From Sphingomonas panacis (GTDB taxonomy: Bacteria; Pseudomonadota; Alphaproteobacteria; Sphingomonadales; Sphingomonadaceae), in NCBI RefSeq assembly GCF_001717955.1, contig NZ_CP014168.1:124001-188000 (forward strand): a stretch of DNA of 64,000 bases. Direction: 5' to 3'. The translations under genes and the position numbers were made by a program. The notes beneath the pieces were generated by a model. That model was given only the letters and a program-made list of their open reading frames with translations, was not told the DNA's origin and ran no database searches. Of this stretch, positions 63,483 through 64,000 are shown in pieces (the first letter of the stretch is position 1; every line of letters starts with the position of its first letter).

Positions 63483-64000
63483 TTACGCCTCTGCAGCAGC
63501 CGTCTGGATCGCCCCCGGATAGCCGAGCTGTGCGAAATCGTTCTCGATTTCCGCCAGCACGATGCTCGCCGCATAGGATGGCGTACGCGCGGTCGCGGTG
63601 GCGAGCGCCAGCGTCATCGGCCGCAGGATCGAATCGGAAATGCGCGTGAAGCCGAGCAGTCCGCGCTTGACCTCGGTGAAGACGTCGATCGAGGTGAGGA
63701 TGCCGATGCCGACCCCCTCCAACACCAGCGACACGATCATCTGGATGTTGTCGGAGGTGACGGTACGATCGAGCACGACGCCGGTGATCCCCTCCAGCAC
63801 CGCGATCTGCTGGCTGACCGCGAGCGGTTCGGCGGGCACGATCAGCGCCGAGCCGGTCACCGCCGAGAAACGCGCTTCCTTCTTTTGCCCGAGCGGGTGA
63901 TCCGGCCGGGTGATCAGCCCCAGCACCACCTCGACGAAGGCGCGCACGGTGATGCCGCGATAGGATTGCGGTTCGAAGAAAATGCCGAAATCGACCTCAC
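63483..64000 (-). CDS. LysR family regulator, partial (5' end outside window)
   Basis: The frame is open to the window edge, so the first part, with the DNA-binding helix-turn-helix, lies outside. What is visible is the effector-binding domain: VDFGIFFEPQS, the strand IVPAEPLAVSQQIAVLEG, and NIQMIVSLVLEGVGIGILTSID, which is the conserved LysR 'VaaGlGia.lp' segment. The target genes cannot be identified here. Confidence 0.8.
   Translation of the reverse strand, partial: EVDFGIFFEPQSYRGITVRAFVEVVLGLITRPDHPLGQKKEARFSAVTGSALIVPAEPLAVSQQIAVLEGITGVVLDRTVTSDNIQMIVSLVLEGVGIGILTSIDVFTEVKRGLLGFTRISDSILRPMTLALATATARTPSYAASIVLAEIENDFAQLGYPGAIQTAAAEA

Overview
The window is GC-rich, gene-dense DNA of an alphaproteobacterium. 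TonB-dependent receptors, KpsC/KpsS-type capsule enzymes, an Ltp-like thiolase with a DUF35 partner and paired DUF1254 proteins fit a sphingomonad. That placement comes from gene content; no rRNA or tRNA gene was recognised.

Four regions can be told apart. (1) 1-11.5 kb looks like a peptide and amino-acid utilisation locus: the 3' end of a TonB receptor, a PLP aminotransferase, an S10 carboxypeptidase, an APC permease, a periplasmic amidohydrolase, an ornithine-cyclodeaminase homologue, an Lrp regulator and an M61 peptidase. An orphan DUF763 gene follows. (2) 11.6-42.6 kb is a 31-kb CoA-thioester catabolic cluster. Its operons hold an acyl-CoA ligase, four acyl-CoA dehydrogenases, enoyl-CoA hydratases, a FadJ-like protein, two thiolase-family proteins (one with a DUF35 partner), six SDR/MDR oxidoreductases, a TonB receptor, an MFS transporter, two aminoglycoside-phosphotransferase-like kinases, two DUF1254 proteins, two cysteine-less CMD proteins, a TetR and a LuxR solo. 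Seven copies of a 6-2-6 palindrome (CGACCG-N2-CGGTCG) lie in its four promoter regions. At several of them the palindrome fills the spacer just downstream of a TTGACA-like -35 box.

(3) 42.6-51.4 kb is an accessory segment. It begins with a P4-type integrase remnant carrying an internal stop and a truncated IS630 transposase. It continues with an NsrR-like Rrf2 regulator, two retinol-dehydrogenase-like SDRs beside AraC and TetR regulators, a glutathione transferase, an AhpD-like protein, a small membrane protein, an NmrA-like protein and a flavin reductase. This set suggests electrophile or redox-stress detoxification. (4) 51.7-62.5 kb is a capsule/Kdo locus: kpsS, a phosphoglycerol-transferase-like membrane protein, an SDR, a fatty-acid hydroxylase, a frameshifted GT4 glycosyltransferase, a short kpsC, a histidine phosphatase, kdsB, kpsF and kdsA. 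A small membrane protein, a phosphoribosyltransferase and a partial LysR gene close the window.

The most interesting system is region 2. Both kinases sit in operons with an ACAD10/11- or LvaC-like dehydrogenase, as in levulinate catabolism, where a 4-hydroxyacyl-CoA is phosphorylated and then eliminated. The kinases, dehydrogenases, CMD and DUF1254 genes are all duplicated across two divergent operon pairs that share the same palindrome. I infer a coordinately controlled pathway for a hydroxylated, probably branched or terpenoid-like carboxylic acid of unknown identity.
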